A DNA stretch of 64,000 nucleotides. It comes from Agrostemma githago (taxonomy: Eukaryota; Streptophyta; Magnoliopsida; Caryophyllales; Caryophyllaceae). A model generated the notes under the pieces. The model searched no databases, was not told where the DNA came from, and saw only the letters and a program-made list of their open reading frames with translations. The stretch covers positions 66,953,612-67,017,611 of the forward strand of contig OY288253.1 in NCBI GenBank assembly GCA_958450325.1, written 5' to 3'. Made by a program: the position numbers and the translations under genes. Positions 33,864 to 45,600 of the stretch are shown here, piece by piece. Numbering within the stretch: the first letter of the stretch is position 1; every line of letters starts with the position of its first letter.

Positions 33864-33909
33864 GGACTCACTTGATCCTTCCTCTATAGAGGAAGGATCA
33901 AGTGAGTCC
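33864..33909. repeat. Perfect 46-bp palindrome
   Basis: GGACTCACTTGATCC...GGATCAAGTGAGTCC with centre CTA/TAG; both 23-base halves match without a mismatch. It joins the ends of nested elements A and B. Confidence 0.9.
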
Positions 33910-36900
33910 TTTTATTTTTTTTGAGTCCATGAGTCCTATCTACAACCATTGATCTAGAGTGGATGGATGGTGGTGATTGATTCTAGTAATTAAGGCAATA
34001 ACTAACATATTTTGGTAAAAATAAAATAAAATCTTCTCTCCTCCCTTAATTATCTCCAACCACTAATACACGTTACTTCCTCACATTCACTTTTTCCCTC
34101 ACATTCAATTTTTTCATTCACATCCTAACTGAAACCCTTCACCTTCATCATCCCAAACACAATCACTCGACTTCCGTTTCTTTTCAAAACACACCCGCGC
34201 ATCCTCTCGTCTTCAACTCAAGCAAGGCTACATTGAAGCAACTCTCTAACTTTAGCAAAGATAATCTTCAGGCGGCGTAATACAAGGTAACTCGCTAATA
34301 CTCGATTGTTGTACTAAAGAACTAGGTTTAGTTTATATTCGTATCTGATTTCATTAATTTTCTCGCTAATTATTGATTGATTTACTTTGCTGCGTTTGTG
34401 CCCTATAATTAATTGGTTTCACTAAAGATTGTTGCGATATCTGGGTATGCATCTGTAGAGTTTAATTGAATTCACCTACTTCATACTATGCTTCTACTCT
34501 TCATACTTAGTCTATCATATATTGAATGTTACTCTAATGCGCATATTCAGTTACTGTAATAAACTTGAGGTGTTACTGTAAGGGGTTGTTCAGTTAATTT
34601 TACACATGTATGATGTTATTTTAAAGACGACCCTGTGTTACTGTAATGTACAAGACGTGTTACTTTTAATCCCATCTTTGCGTTACTTTGAATGCTAATA
34701 ATCTGGTACATTTAATTGTGTAGACATGTTACTCTAATTTGCACTCTATGTTACTCTAACACTTTCTTTGTGTTACTTTAACACGTATCAGCTGTACATA
34801 TGGTGTTTCTTTCACTCGTATCAGTTGTACTTTAATTTTATATACCAGATTAAACTGTAACAATAGTTGTACATAATTATTGTACTTTTCAGATGGCAAA
34901 AGGAAGAGACAAATCAAGGTGCGATCGCGGTTGTTGGATAACGTAGATAAGTATGTGGACGCGAGGCAAAAGATCATCGATGGTCCCAAGAGCAAGCCAA
35001 CAAAGGGTCGAAAAAAATAACGTGTCTAACGAATTATGTCATCTTTTTCTAATTACGAATAATGCTTTGTATCGTTTTCGAAACTTGTTATGTACATTAG
35101 TATTTTGATTATCACCAATGGAACAATGCTGTGGGAATGAATGAAGTTTACACAATATACAAATGTGGTCTCATAATCATTGTGTTACATTGACGCATTA
35201 TAACTGTTACTTTAATGAACAAATGATGTTACTCTAAGTTATTAATGGTGTTATTCTTTGTCTCATGGTTAAACAATGCTATTATCACCAATTACTCTGA
35301 CGCATTATATATGGTTCTTAAAAAAACGAATGTTGTTAATTTGGTAAGGAATGGTTCTAATCCAAGTTATCCTCAGTTACTTTGGTATTGAATTGTTTAA
35401 ACAACGTTGCTGTCCTAGTAACTTTCATGCATTATGTCTATTACTGTAACTAACGAATGATGTTACTCCAATAGACATGAGATGTTACTCTAACCAAATA
35501 CACATGTATTAAATAAATATATAGTTAATTGCAACGTAGCACAGCGCTATGTGTAAAAAAATGTGTACAAAATCCAGTTCCTGTGTTTTATCAATATCCC
35601 CCCCAGAAACCGGCTGTCTCTGCAACCTGAACTCCCAAATTAATTCGCACAAGCTTTCCACATTTGCCTTGTCTTCTGCCCTTAGAAGTCCGTATCAGTG
35701 AAGCTTCAATGTCGTGTCCACTTCAACAGAAAACAAAACAATAATATCAGTGAAGCTTACGTTAAATCTGGGATCTATAGTATCACTGTATATCATGGAA
35801 AACCTAAATAACAAACATAAAACTATGGAATTTATAACAATTAACCATTGATATGAATCTATGATGAATGAAATGACAATGAAAGCAATATCAACATGAA
35901 AATTGACAAAAAAAAAGAACGCAAATTGACGCACGACGTATCCATGATTAAAAATTGAAGCAAAACGTGAAAAAAATATCAAAACTCACCATTGTTATAC
36001 TCGATTAATTGCTTATCAACAGTTGATGAAGATGTCGCGCTCATTGAATCCATGGTAACGGGATTTCGAACTCAGATTTGAATGAATGAATGACGGAACG
36101 TGATGACGAAAAAAAAACTCACCATTCCTGTGCATTCGGTTCTTGGCAAATGCTACCTGCATAAAATTAAAACTCGTTACAAAATGATACTCGTTTTGTG
36201 TTACCCTAATTAATATTTGGTGTTACTGTAATTCATAACGTATGTTACTCTAACTAGTACACTACGTTACTTTAACAGCATCATCAAAATCCTTTTTCTA
36301 AACGTGCAGTGTTTTACTGTAATTGCAATTAAGTGTTACTGTAACTCAAAAGGTATGTTACTTCAATGACATTTCTGCATTAATATAAAACAATGCAATA
36401 GTATCAGTGTATATCATGGAAAACCTAAATAAGAAACATAAAAACCTGAAATCTATACAGATCGAGAGAGTAACTAACCATTGATATGAAACTATCATGA
36501 ATGAAATAACAATGAAAGCAATATCAACATTAAAATTGACGTTAAAAAGTAACGCAACAATGAAAGCAATAACAACAATGAAAATTGACGTGAAAGAAAT
36601 ATTGAAACTCACCATTGTTATACTCGATCAATTGCTTATCAACAGTTGAAGAAGATGACGCGGTCATTGAATCCATTGTAACGGGATTTTGAGCACAGAA
36701 TTGATTGAATGAATGAACGTGATGAAGAAAGGGTTTTTTTCTCACGTTTGAATGAATGAATGAATGAACGTGATGAATGATGAATGAACGTGATCAAGGG
36801 AGTTATTGTTTCCTAAATTCTTGGGAGCTATTTTAGGAACGTAAATCTTCCTCTCTTTTTTTCTTTTTTTTAAATGGATGCATCTTGTCCATCCATCTTC

Positions 36901-36965
36901 ATCACATCCAATGGATGGGATGAGGACTTATGGACTCATATAGAGTAAAGGACTCATAAGAGCCT

Positions 36966-36966
<1 letters not shown>
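33910..36966 (-). mobile_element. Nested TIR element B, inverted relative of A
   Basis: Left end GAGTCCATGAGTCCTATC; right end GATGGGATGAGGACTTATGGACTC, preceded by GGATGCATCTTGTCCATCC, matching element A inverted. The same first exon occurs twice on the minus strand (near 36052 and 36679; MDSM.A.SSSTVDKQLIEYN, then GTGAGT), so this end has been duplicated. On the plus strand 34893-35020 is a possible last exon. Confidence 0.45.
34893..35020 (+). pseudogene. Possible last exon of a basic protein, nested element
   Basis: Follows TGTACTTTTCAG. In the open frame it reads GKRKRQIKVRSRLL...KYVDARQKII... and ends GRKK and TAA. Highly basic and NLS-like, about 42 codons. No family recognised; it may belong to the DNA-binding gene of the nested element, and no matching upstream exon was found. 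Confidence 0.3.

Positions 36967-36967
<1 letters not shown>

Positions 36968-37014
<47 letters not shown>
36968..37014. repeat. (TA)n microsatellite
   Basis: About 23 TA units inside the right arm of the hAT element. Confidence 0.95.
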
Positions 37015-37021
<7 letters not shown>

Positions 37022-37278
37022 TTACACGGATCCACGGGTTGGGTCCGGGTCCGACTTTTAGGACCCGGACCCGGAACATTTTTGAAGGACCCATACCCGA
37101 TCCGTACCCTTAGGGTCCAAAAAAATTAGGACCCGTACCCGACCCGTTAGGGTAAGACCCGCAGGGTCTGGGCAGGGTCCCGGACCCGTTGTCATCCCTA
37201 GTTGGTGGTGTTCCCTTTTCCTTCTCGTGGGATGGCTCTTTCCCTTGGATAGTTGGTCTTTTTTTTTGTGTAAATGTA

Positions 37279-37279
37279 A

Positions 37280-37356
<77 letters not shown>
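37279..37356. repeat. (TA)n microsatellite in the LINE 3' UTR
   Basis: About 39 TA units; short-frame ORFs reading poly-Tyr/Ile here are artefacts. Confidence 0.95.
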
Positions 37357-37358
<2 letters not shown>

Positions 37359-37394
37359 CCAATCTTGCACATTCATCGATTTACAACCCAACAG

Positions 37395-40300
37395 CTAAAC
37401 GAGTAGTCGATCAACATATTTGGAGTATTTACACGGTATATTATCTATAATAATCTTTACCCTTGCGCTTATTTCCTTCTTAACTCGCTCCATCAGACAG
37501 TGAGGGTGTTCTATCATTTGGAATAGTCGGCCATGATTTCTAACTCTCCAAATATGATACCAAACTGCAACAATACCTGCTGCATAAATTTGTTTCACCA
37601 GCATCGATTTTACTCTAAGCCTTTTCCACCAGTTTGCAGTATCATAAGCTGGTATGGTTTGTTGTACCCATACTGACAGCAACTGAAAACAACGCTGCAC
37701 ATAATTGCATTGGGAAAATAGATGTATATGTGTTTCGTCAGCTGCACCACATATAGCCCATTCCAACTCCTTAACAATGCTCAGCTTTGCAAGTCGATCT
37801 TTAGTGAGTAATCTATTGTGACTAATTAGCCAGGCAATAAAACCATGTCGAGGAAGACTAATCCGATTCCAGACCAACTTGTCCCACATTACTTCCTGCC
37901 CTTGACCTCGCAACCAATCATAGCCTATACCTACCTCATACGATGTGTGTTGTGCAGTGAGCGAAGGAAACAAGTTATTTGTGTAGAATATGTCCTTAAC
38001 CCAGCAGATCTTCCTCCAAGACCAACTAGAGTTAAGGGGGGTTGATAAGTAGCCCAATCTCTATCTTTCAGATAAATGGAGTGCACCCATTTAACCCACT
38101 TATGATCCGCTTTACAAGTCACCCACCACGCATATTTGCCTATAGCCGCAATATTCCAAAGATGCAAGTTTTTTAGCCCCAATCCTCCTTCCCGTTTAGG
38201 ACAGCAAACTCTTTCCCAGGCTATCAAGGGAGGAGATTGATAATGTTCACTTCCATTCCATAGATAGTTCCTGCAAATAGCGTTAATTCGAGCTATAATT
38301 GCAGATGGGATGATGAAGATTCGAGACCAATACATGTGCAGATTACTTAAAACCGCTTGCACCAAAACCAAACGTCCACTGTAAGAAAGCTTTCTCGCCC
38401 CCAATCCTCTTATCCTGCTAACCACTCGTTCAGTCAAGATGTGGCATTCTAGGACCGAAATCTTCTTTGGAGACATGGATAACCCCAAATATTTAAAGGG
38501 AAGATCCCTCTTGGTCAGACCAGTGACATTAATAATTTGCCCCTGATCAGCCGCCTTAATGCCATTATAGTATATGCTCGATTTACTTTGATTCATGATG
38601 AGCCCAGAAGCCTTTGAAAATATCGCAAAAGCCATCATTAACCATTTAACCGAGGGAGCATTTCCTTTACAGAAAAGCATCAAGTCATCTGCAAAACACA
38701 GATGACTGAGTTTGATTTGTTTGCACAACGGATGGAATCTGAAATCAGCTTTCTCCTGTATTACCCTTATAATTCGGCTCAAATACTCCATACATATAGT
38801 AAAGAGGAGAGGGGAAAGGAGGTCTCCCTGCCTCAATCCTCTCTTAGCTTTAAAGAAACCAAAGTTCTCCAAGGTGTAGCTAGGTGATGTGAGACACTCC
38901 ATAATGACATCAATAAATCCAAGGGGAAATTCCAAAGCTTCCAACATTCCTCAGACAAAGGTCCATTCAATGGTATCATAGGCCTTTTGCATATCTATCT
39001 TCATAATAACTCGTGGGGAGCACTGTGTTCGGTTGTATAGGCGCACCAGATCTTGACATATATGTATGTTTTCTACAATCTCCCTCCCCTTCACGAATGC
39101 ACTTTGACTCGGGGAAATGATCTCCGGAAGGATACTACTAAGTCGACCACAAATGACCTTGGATAAGCACTTATAAATGGTGTTACAGCAAGCTATAGGT
39201 CGAAACTGACCCACATTCTCTGGATTACTGACCTTAGGTATTAGCGTTAGCAATGTATTACTGACTTGTTTCAGCAATTTTCCATGAGTAATTACATCAT
39301 GTACAGCTTCATACACACTTTGCCCTGTTATGTTCCAAGTATCCTTGAAAAACTGACTCGTATACCCATCAGGGCGTGGAGCTTTGTTGCCTTTAATGCT
39401 AAAAAGTGCTCTTCTGACCTCAGCCATAGTTACAGGTTGCATCAGATGTTGTCTATGCTGATCAGACAGAATAGGACCCCTCTGTACAGTAGGTTTATGA
39501 ACAGCAATAACAGGTCTATTCTCCCAAAGAATACTAGTAAAGTAAGTGAGGAAGGCATTCTGAATGTCTACAGGTGAAGTGAGGGTATCCCCTTGTAGGT
39601 TTTTGATTTGGATCACCTTATTAGTGGCCCGTCGTTGCTTAATAGAGACGTGAAAATATGCAGTGTTCATATCCCCCTCCTCCAACCAAGTAATCTTAGC
39701 TTTCTGCTGCAAATAATTGTACCTTGCTTTATCTAGGATATCATACTGTTTGGATATAGTTCTTTCATGTTGTATAAGCGTAGCATCTCTAGGGTTGTAA
39801 CACAATTTGCTTCTGGATATTATGAAGAGCAGTTTCCATGATATTAGCCCTATTTTCCACATCCTTGAACGTCGTTTTATTGAGATTTTTCAACACAGGT
39901 TTAAGCCCCTTCAACTTAGAGATAACCTGAAACATTGCACTTCCTAAAATTCTCTGCAGTAGACCACATATTGAAATACTTGAAGGAATACCTCCTCCTC
40001 CAACCTAGCTGATCAAGAGTAATCACCCCCGGACAATGATCAAACAATCCCTTCGGCATGAAATTAACATAAGAATCAGGATAAAGACTTATCCATTCAC
40101 TGTTTACCAACACCCTATCCAGCCTGCTATATACTCTAGTCTCTGGTTCATGTTTGTTATTGTTCCATGTGAAATGAGCCCCTATTGTTTTCAATTCCAC
40201 CAGATTGCAATCCTGGACACAATCAAAGAAAGGCTGGATTTCCGCCCTGCTTATAGGAAGGCCAATCTTCTCTTCCCTACTTAAAACATTATTGAAATCC

Positions 40301-40644
40301 CCACATACAATCCATGGCCCCTGACTCTTTTGGGCATACTGTCGCAGAAAACCCCACAGAGGCATCCTCTCTGCTGGTTTATTTAGTCCATATACCATAG
40401 TACACCAGAAAAAAGTATCCACTCCTATTATATGAACCTTCAAATGAATAGATTGATCCTTCACATCCTCAATGCTAACCTGATAAATCCTAGGATTCCA
40501 CAAACACCAAATTCTTCCCCCTATATGAGCACTATTATTAGTAGTAATAGACCAATCAGTGAAGATATTACTCACGTTAGGCCAATTATTAGTCTCAACT
40601 TTAGTTTCTAATAAACCAAAGAGATGAACTCTATTATTTTGCAT
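37395..40644 (-). pseudogene. LINE ORF2: endonuclease, reverse transcriptase, zf-RVT (broken)
   Basis: Endonuclease 40644-39916 has LLETKVE, VCGDFNNV, SRLDRVLVN and FDHCPGV. A decayed stretch with frame changes follows (about 39940-39790). RT 39862-38951 has LIPKV, FRPIACCN and AFVKGREI, and reads up to an in-frame TGA at 38951-38953. The same frame resumes (GLRQGDLLSPLLF) and carries the catalytic FADD at 38684-38695. A run of six C on the minus strand near 38035-38040 seems to have gained a base, shifting the frame into 38057-37395. That last part has the zf-RVT pattern (SLPRHGFIAWL, then EWAICGAADETHIHLF). Nonsense and frameshift together make it inactive. Confidence 0.85.
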
Positions 40645-40708
40645 AAACCATCTTATTTCCTTCTACTTCTTGACTTTATTCATGCCTCTTATATTCCAGA
40701 AACCTATA

Positions 40709-41817
40709 TTATCCATGAGTGTCTAGGTTTAACTGCATTCCTCCTCCTTCATCCACAAACGTTTCCTTATTCAGACCACCACTAGTAGCTGTAAGCATCT
40801 CCAAGAAACTCAGCCCTTCTGCAGTGTACATCATTCCCCCATTCTGGTTTTTAGGAGGCACTTTAGTAATTGGCAACTGGCTATTAACTACCACCTGAGT
40901 AGCAGCAGGCGTAGCTGCAATTGTCACTGGCTTCTTCTCTATCACTTTATCATGGCTAATTCTGCCAACAGGTTTCCATCCCTGTTTGGGTTTTACTGTC
41001 TCAGCCTTGGAGCGGCATTGTATCTCATTATGCCCCATCCCCTTGCACCTATGACAAAAAATTGGTAACCACTCATACTCCACCTTAATCTGCTGTTCCA
41101 CCCCATTTTCATCCAAAAAACGCACAACAAATGGAAATTCTTGCCCCAATTCAACCTCAATAAGTATCTTAGCATAACCTAAGAACTGTCGTAACTCTGT
41201 GGTTGGAGCACTGCGAACAACAGTCCCTATAATACCACCAATCTTGCGCAAACACTTAGTTCCCCAAAACTTAATGTCAAGGTTCATCAATTTCATCCAG
41301 ATTGGAAGTCTCTTAACCTCATACGCTAGTTCAGCAGTAGCGTCCCACTTATGAATTATAACAGGCTTATTATCAAACATTAGATGTTCTGACAACATAG
41401 CTTGCTGCTGCGATGCAACATCTAAGAATCTTACCAGAAAAATGCCGTTTGACAGGAAAGATATCTTATCGATCTTCAAGTTCCTCCATATTCTGTGCAA
41501 ATATCCTGATAGAACACTCCAAGGTGGGTTTGCTCCAACAACAAACTCATACACCGCGGTGCTCCAGTATTGCAGCTCCTCCTGAACATCTTCTACAGTT
41601 ATCTGAAGCAGGGGAGGGCTATCTTTGATCAGAGTATCTCCCTCTCCCTCAATCTGCTCATCAATGAACTCATCCTCCAAAACGTCCTCCAAATTGACCT
41701 CAACCTCTTCCGGGACTATACGTCCCTGCTTTGAACTCTGTCCTACCTGTAATTTTTGTGTACTAGAAGATGATTTAGTATTGGTGTTACTATTTTTGTG
41801 TGTATTAGATGATGAAC
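40709..41817 (-). pseudogene. LINE ORF1, N-terminally truncated nucleic-acid-binding protein
   Basis: Open from the 5' edge of the element to a stop at 40709. The frame holds a DUF4283-like region (WSVLSGYLHRIWRNLKIDKI, FLDVASQQQAML, LPIWMKLMNLDIKFW) and a CCHC zinc knuckle, CHRCKGMGHNEIQC (about 41009-41050). Plant L1 ORF1 proteins combine these two and bind element RNA. No ATG lies before the DUF4283-like part, in keeping with 5' truncation at 41817. Confidence 0.75.
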
Positions 41818-41832
41818 GATAGTTGGTCTTTT

Positions 41833-42186
41833 GTTCGGCTAGTTCATGTACTAAGTTGCAGAAGTTTTATCTCCACCTGGGACAGGTCTTTTGGCTTTGT
41901 TTACCCCGTTTTCTTTCTACATCCATGTGACGAAAGTGCAACTTGTTCTTGTCACTTACCCGTTCAGAGGAGTAGGCCGTCTATTGGATTGATCAACCAT
42001 GAAGATGTGAAGTGGGCTGATGCTCGTGACACTCCGACTGCTCATTACCAACACTTTGCTTTTAAGCGCTGTCTTCATCCCTTTTATCCGTTATCAGCTT
42101 CATTTACTTGTATGTTATATTACATAGTATCTCGATACCTTTACAAAAGAGGGTGTACCTTTATACTAATTGCTCTGATTTGGTAA
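41833..42186 (+). other. Possible remnant coding sequence interrupted by the LINE and hAT insertions
   Basis: The plus-strand frame here (…SFVRLVHVLSCRSF… to TAA at 42186) remains open when the two insertions and their duplicated targets are taken away, continuing into 37209-37247 and the last part of 31046. The product is unknown and shows no recognised domain. It may be an old transposon fragment or an untranslated RNA. Confidence 0.3.
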
Positions 42187-42609
42187 TAGGATGTATTTTG
42201 AACCGTTGGCAAAAAAAAAAAAAAATCCTAAGCAAGTTCATAAGCCAAACCAAACCAAATCTAGAAATTTCAAATTTCAGACAAACGGAATACTAGCATT
42301 AACGGAGTATTTATGAATAAATAAATGATACTCTCATTGAAGTATAACGTGGCATACAGAGGGAGAGCTTACAAATGAAAATATATACAAGGATGCTCTG
42401 AACTGCCCCTGTCCTTGTCCCTGTCCCTGTCCCAGTGCTCTTTAAAATCTGGGACAGAAATCTGTAATAATCAATACAGTATACTCTCAAGAGTATGCTC
42501 AGAAATCACTATGCTTTTCCGAGGGCAATCCGCAGCTCAATGTTAAACATTCGAGTAACGTGTTTCTTGCATTGAATCATTCATCATCTGACAAATGGAG
42601 CCAACATCA
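42187..42609 (-). other. Probable 3' UTR and downstream region of DEG2
   Basis: Directly after the DEG2 stop on the minus strand. Contains a hexamer run (CCCTGT/CCTGTC, 42405-42435) and no coding signal. The polyadenylation site is not evident. Confidence 0.4.
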
Positions 42610-45600
42610 TCATGCCCAAAGAAGCCCATCAAATCCTATTTCCAAATTTGAAACTGGGCTATCCCCAAAGTCCTGCTCTGCTGAATTATTGTCTCCGAAA
42701 TGGTCCAAGTAAGGCTCAGTTAGATCAGATGATCTTTCTGTAGGAATTCCGTAATCTTTCAGAATACATGATGAAGCAGCTGTAGCAGATTCTCGTTCCA
42801 ATACAACCAGATAATTGTCTTCAAACTCAAAAACAAGGTACTTATCTTTGCAAGCTGAAAAGGAACGGGACGAACAAACAAGGAATTAACAAGGATAATG
42901 GTTTGTCAGGAAATAACAAAACAAAAAGTGCAGCTATTAATGAAATTTATGCCCCCTTACAATCAACCAAATGTGCTAGATGATGAATGTTTCTTATATG
43001 CTTCCCATTCAACTTAAGAACCTGCAGGCAGTATAAGTGTCGGATCATTGTGAAAATCCAAAAGTCAAATAAGCGTCCGCCCACTGGTCAAAGAGCTCAC
43101 CTGTTGATTGCCCATGTCTTCATAGCCTATGTTTACTTCATTCGCCAGGACCTGCACGTGACAGTACACACTAAATTCCGAACCAAAAATCATCCCAGAA
43201 AACTTTCTACTAATAACAGTCTGGCATGCAATGTCTTCCCGAAGATACATCAAGAATAATAAAGCTACCTGAGATAGGATCACTATCTGTTCTCCTTTGA
43301 ACCGTGCCAAAGAATACCTTGCCTTTGTCAATAATTTTAGCTGATAGAAAAAGACACAAAAGTCAGCTTTCACAAGTTTTAAAGATAGTAATATGCAAAG
43401 ATTAGGTGCCTCATGGCTCCACGACTCACCCCCATCGTATCTTCACATTCCTCTCTGCCAAAAATGAAAATAGCAGATCAGCAACGTAACAAAGCCGTGA
43501 AAGATAAAAGTGAAGTACACCGAGACTATGGGAGGTCAACTGGAAGTTACTCTATAAGAGGCTCGGAAAGAGGGGTGAACACTAATCCAGCAACTATCAA
43601 GTATGAAGGCTGGTCTCCTTCAATGTGATATGGAACCTTTTAGAAAAGCAATGACACAATTGAGTCAAGATTAATTTTCACATCGAAGATATGATAAAGT
43701 TAGTAGCAAATAATAGGGTTTAATCACATACCAAGTGTACTCGAGGATTCAAAGCCGTTTGAACCTTAATAAGAGAACCATTCCTGATGATACCTAACTC
43801 GACAACATCACCTGAAAATCTATATCAAGACATTGGTCAATCTCTAAACACAGTATCTATCAGAAATATTTTATATTTTCCTATAAAACAGGGGTATTGT
43901 TCGAAGCAGAAGCTACAGTTTCAAACGGTATCTATCACTGTATTACCAAATGCATAGTCTTTACAGGCATTCACGACATATGTGGGAGAAAAATAAATTG
44001 AGCTGTATATTACTGCCATTTGTGACAGCAGTACATCAACTAGATGTCAACAACATAACCACACTCGTATACATCAAAAGACGCAAACGCTACACGAGAG
44101 TGATGTTAAGATGTGTTTGCACTTGGAGATGCATTGGTTTGGTGAAGCTACAAGACCAATCTAGTGCAGAGTACATATAGTCAGAAGACTCAGAACTACA
44201 TGTCGTGTCACCAGTACAGTATGAATCCAATAGTCTAGTACTATAGTTGAAACATCCATCTGCAATTCTGCACGTGCGAATAATTACAGCTTTGTAATAC
44301 CATTTATATTGGCCAAGGTTATTTTAGTAGCCAAATTTGTCAGAGTAGAGTTCTTACCAATACTTGCTAAGATTATACGGAGTACAATTTAGCTAGAAGA
44401 TGTGAACAAATAACATGAAAATGGCTGTTTTGGAAAATCTAGCGTGACAGATTTACTATGTATATCCTCATACTAATGGAGAAGTCAATGGTCAAAGTCC
44501 ACGTTTGTGGCCACCAACGTCAAATGACGACAATGAAGATGAAATTAATGTAGTACCACAGACGCCTACGTAGTCTGCAGCTATATATAAATTTGCATGA
44601 AGGACTCTATCCATAGAGATGATACATCTAATACTAGCTTTTGTGTTATAAAATCCACAAATGAGCTAAAAAGAACTAATATATCAATTTTAATCTACCA
44701 ACTTCCTCTACCTTCTGAAGGAAAAAAATGGAGAGGAAGGTAAAGTCACATTACTTCTGACTTATTAGATAGCGGAATGCGATGCGCTCAGTAGATCGAA
44801 ATGGCACCGTTCCTTCACAGCCAACTTGGACCCCATCGAAACTCACAATCACATCGCCCTGGATTAAGACATTGCAAATTTGTATCATTAAGGTTGTTGC
44901 AGTATTAGGGGCAGTTTTAAGGATGCAGAGTTCAACATACATAATTTTTACTAATTTAGGAAAGAAGATAGTGCAAAGGTAATGCCACACATGTATTTAT
45001 CAAAGACAATTTCACATCATAAACTAACATCTTGCATCCAGTCACTAATACATAAAATAATTTTACATCTTCTGATGAGGGAAATTACATTCTGATGATA
45101 TTTTGTCACTGAAGATATTTTGCTCATTCAGATCTTTTGGGTCATCCTTGTATCACAGAGAAGATAAAGCAGCTACTTTACCTCTTTTAGGACACTGTGT
45201 GCATCAGCAGTAGGTTCAACTCTGCGTACTAAAACCCCCTGAAAATCAATGAAGCCAAGAAAATGATTAAGCTACAGGTTGATACGCTCAGAATGTCCGG
45301 AACGCACGTCTATTTTCCTATAATCAATTAACAACATAACAGTTTTCAAAAGTCAAAAGAGGAGCTTAATTTTGGGTAACAATGGACATGTGAGAAATTC
45401 CTTCATTTCTTAAAATGAATCAAGATTAAATGATTAACCAACATTGTTATTATCTTCTGATATAATAATTCCATAGTATGGAAAACTTACTACTACCTCA
45501 ATTACTGAATTTAATGGGCGCGGTGATGGTGAACGCACAACGAGCCCCTACCGAAGCAAAACATACATTATGTGGTTGAAAAGTGGTAAGGTCATTACTG

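Larger units (their letters stand above)
31047..37200. mobile_element. hAT-like element, 6.15 kb, enlarged by nested insertions
   Basis: Ends TAGGGATGGCAACGGG (31047) and its near-complement CCCGTTGTCATCCCTA (ending 37200), with a flanking 8-bp duplication GTTGGGGG (31039-31046) and GTTGGTGG (37201-37208), one mismatch. This is a standard hAT signature. Both subterminal regions are crowded with GGACCCGG / GGGTCCGGG motifs, as in the 895-bp element at 13973. Arms of about 450 and 235 bp enclose a pair of inverted, unrelated elements (about 31497-36966). No hAT transposase is present. Confidence 0.8.
37263..41817 (-). mobile_element. 5'-truncated L1-type LINE
   Basis: A 15-bp duplication GATAGTTGGTCTTTT flanks it (37248-37262 and 41818-41832). 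On the minus strand the order is ORF1 (zinc knuckle), AP-type endonuclease, reverse transcriptase, zf-RVT region, a 3' UTR with (TA)n, then a short A tail next to the duplication. This is the plant L1 layout. ORF1 is open right to the 5' edge without an ATG, so the insertion was 5' truncated. ORF2 has a stop and at least two frameshifts. Confidence 0.88.

Noticed and set aside
37058..37398. ORFs reading poly-Tyr-Ile
   Set aside because: Products of the (TA)n microsatellite.
45490..45560. Possible extra DEG2 exon
   Set aside because: The exons at 45844-45765 and 45238-45182 join in phase without it and give the expected protein order.
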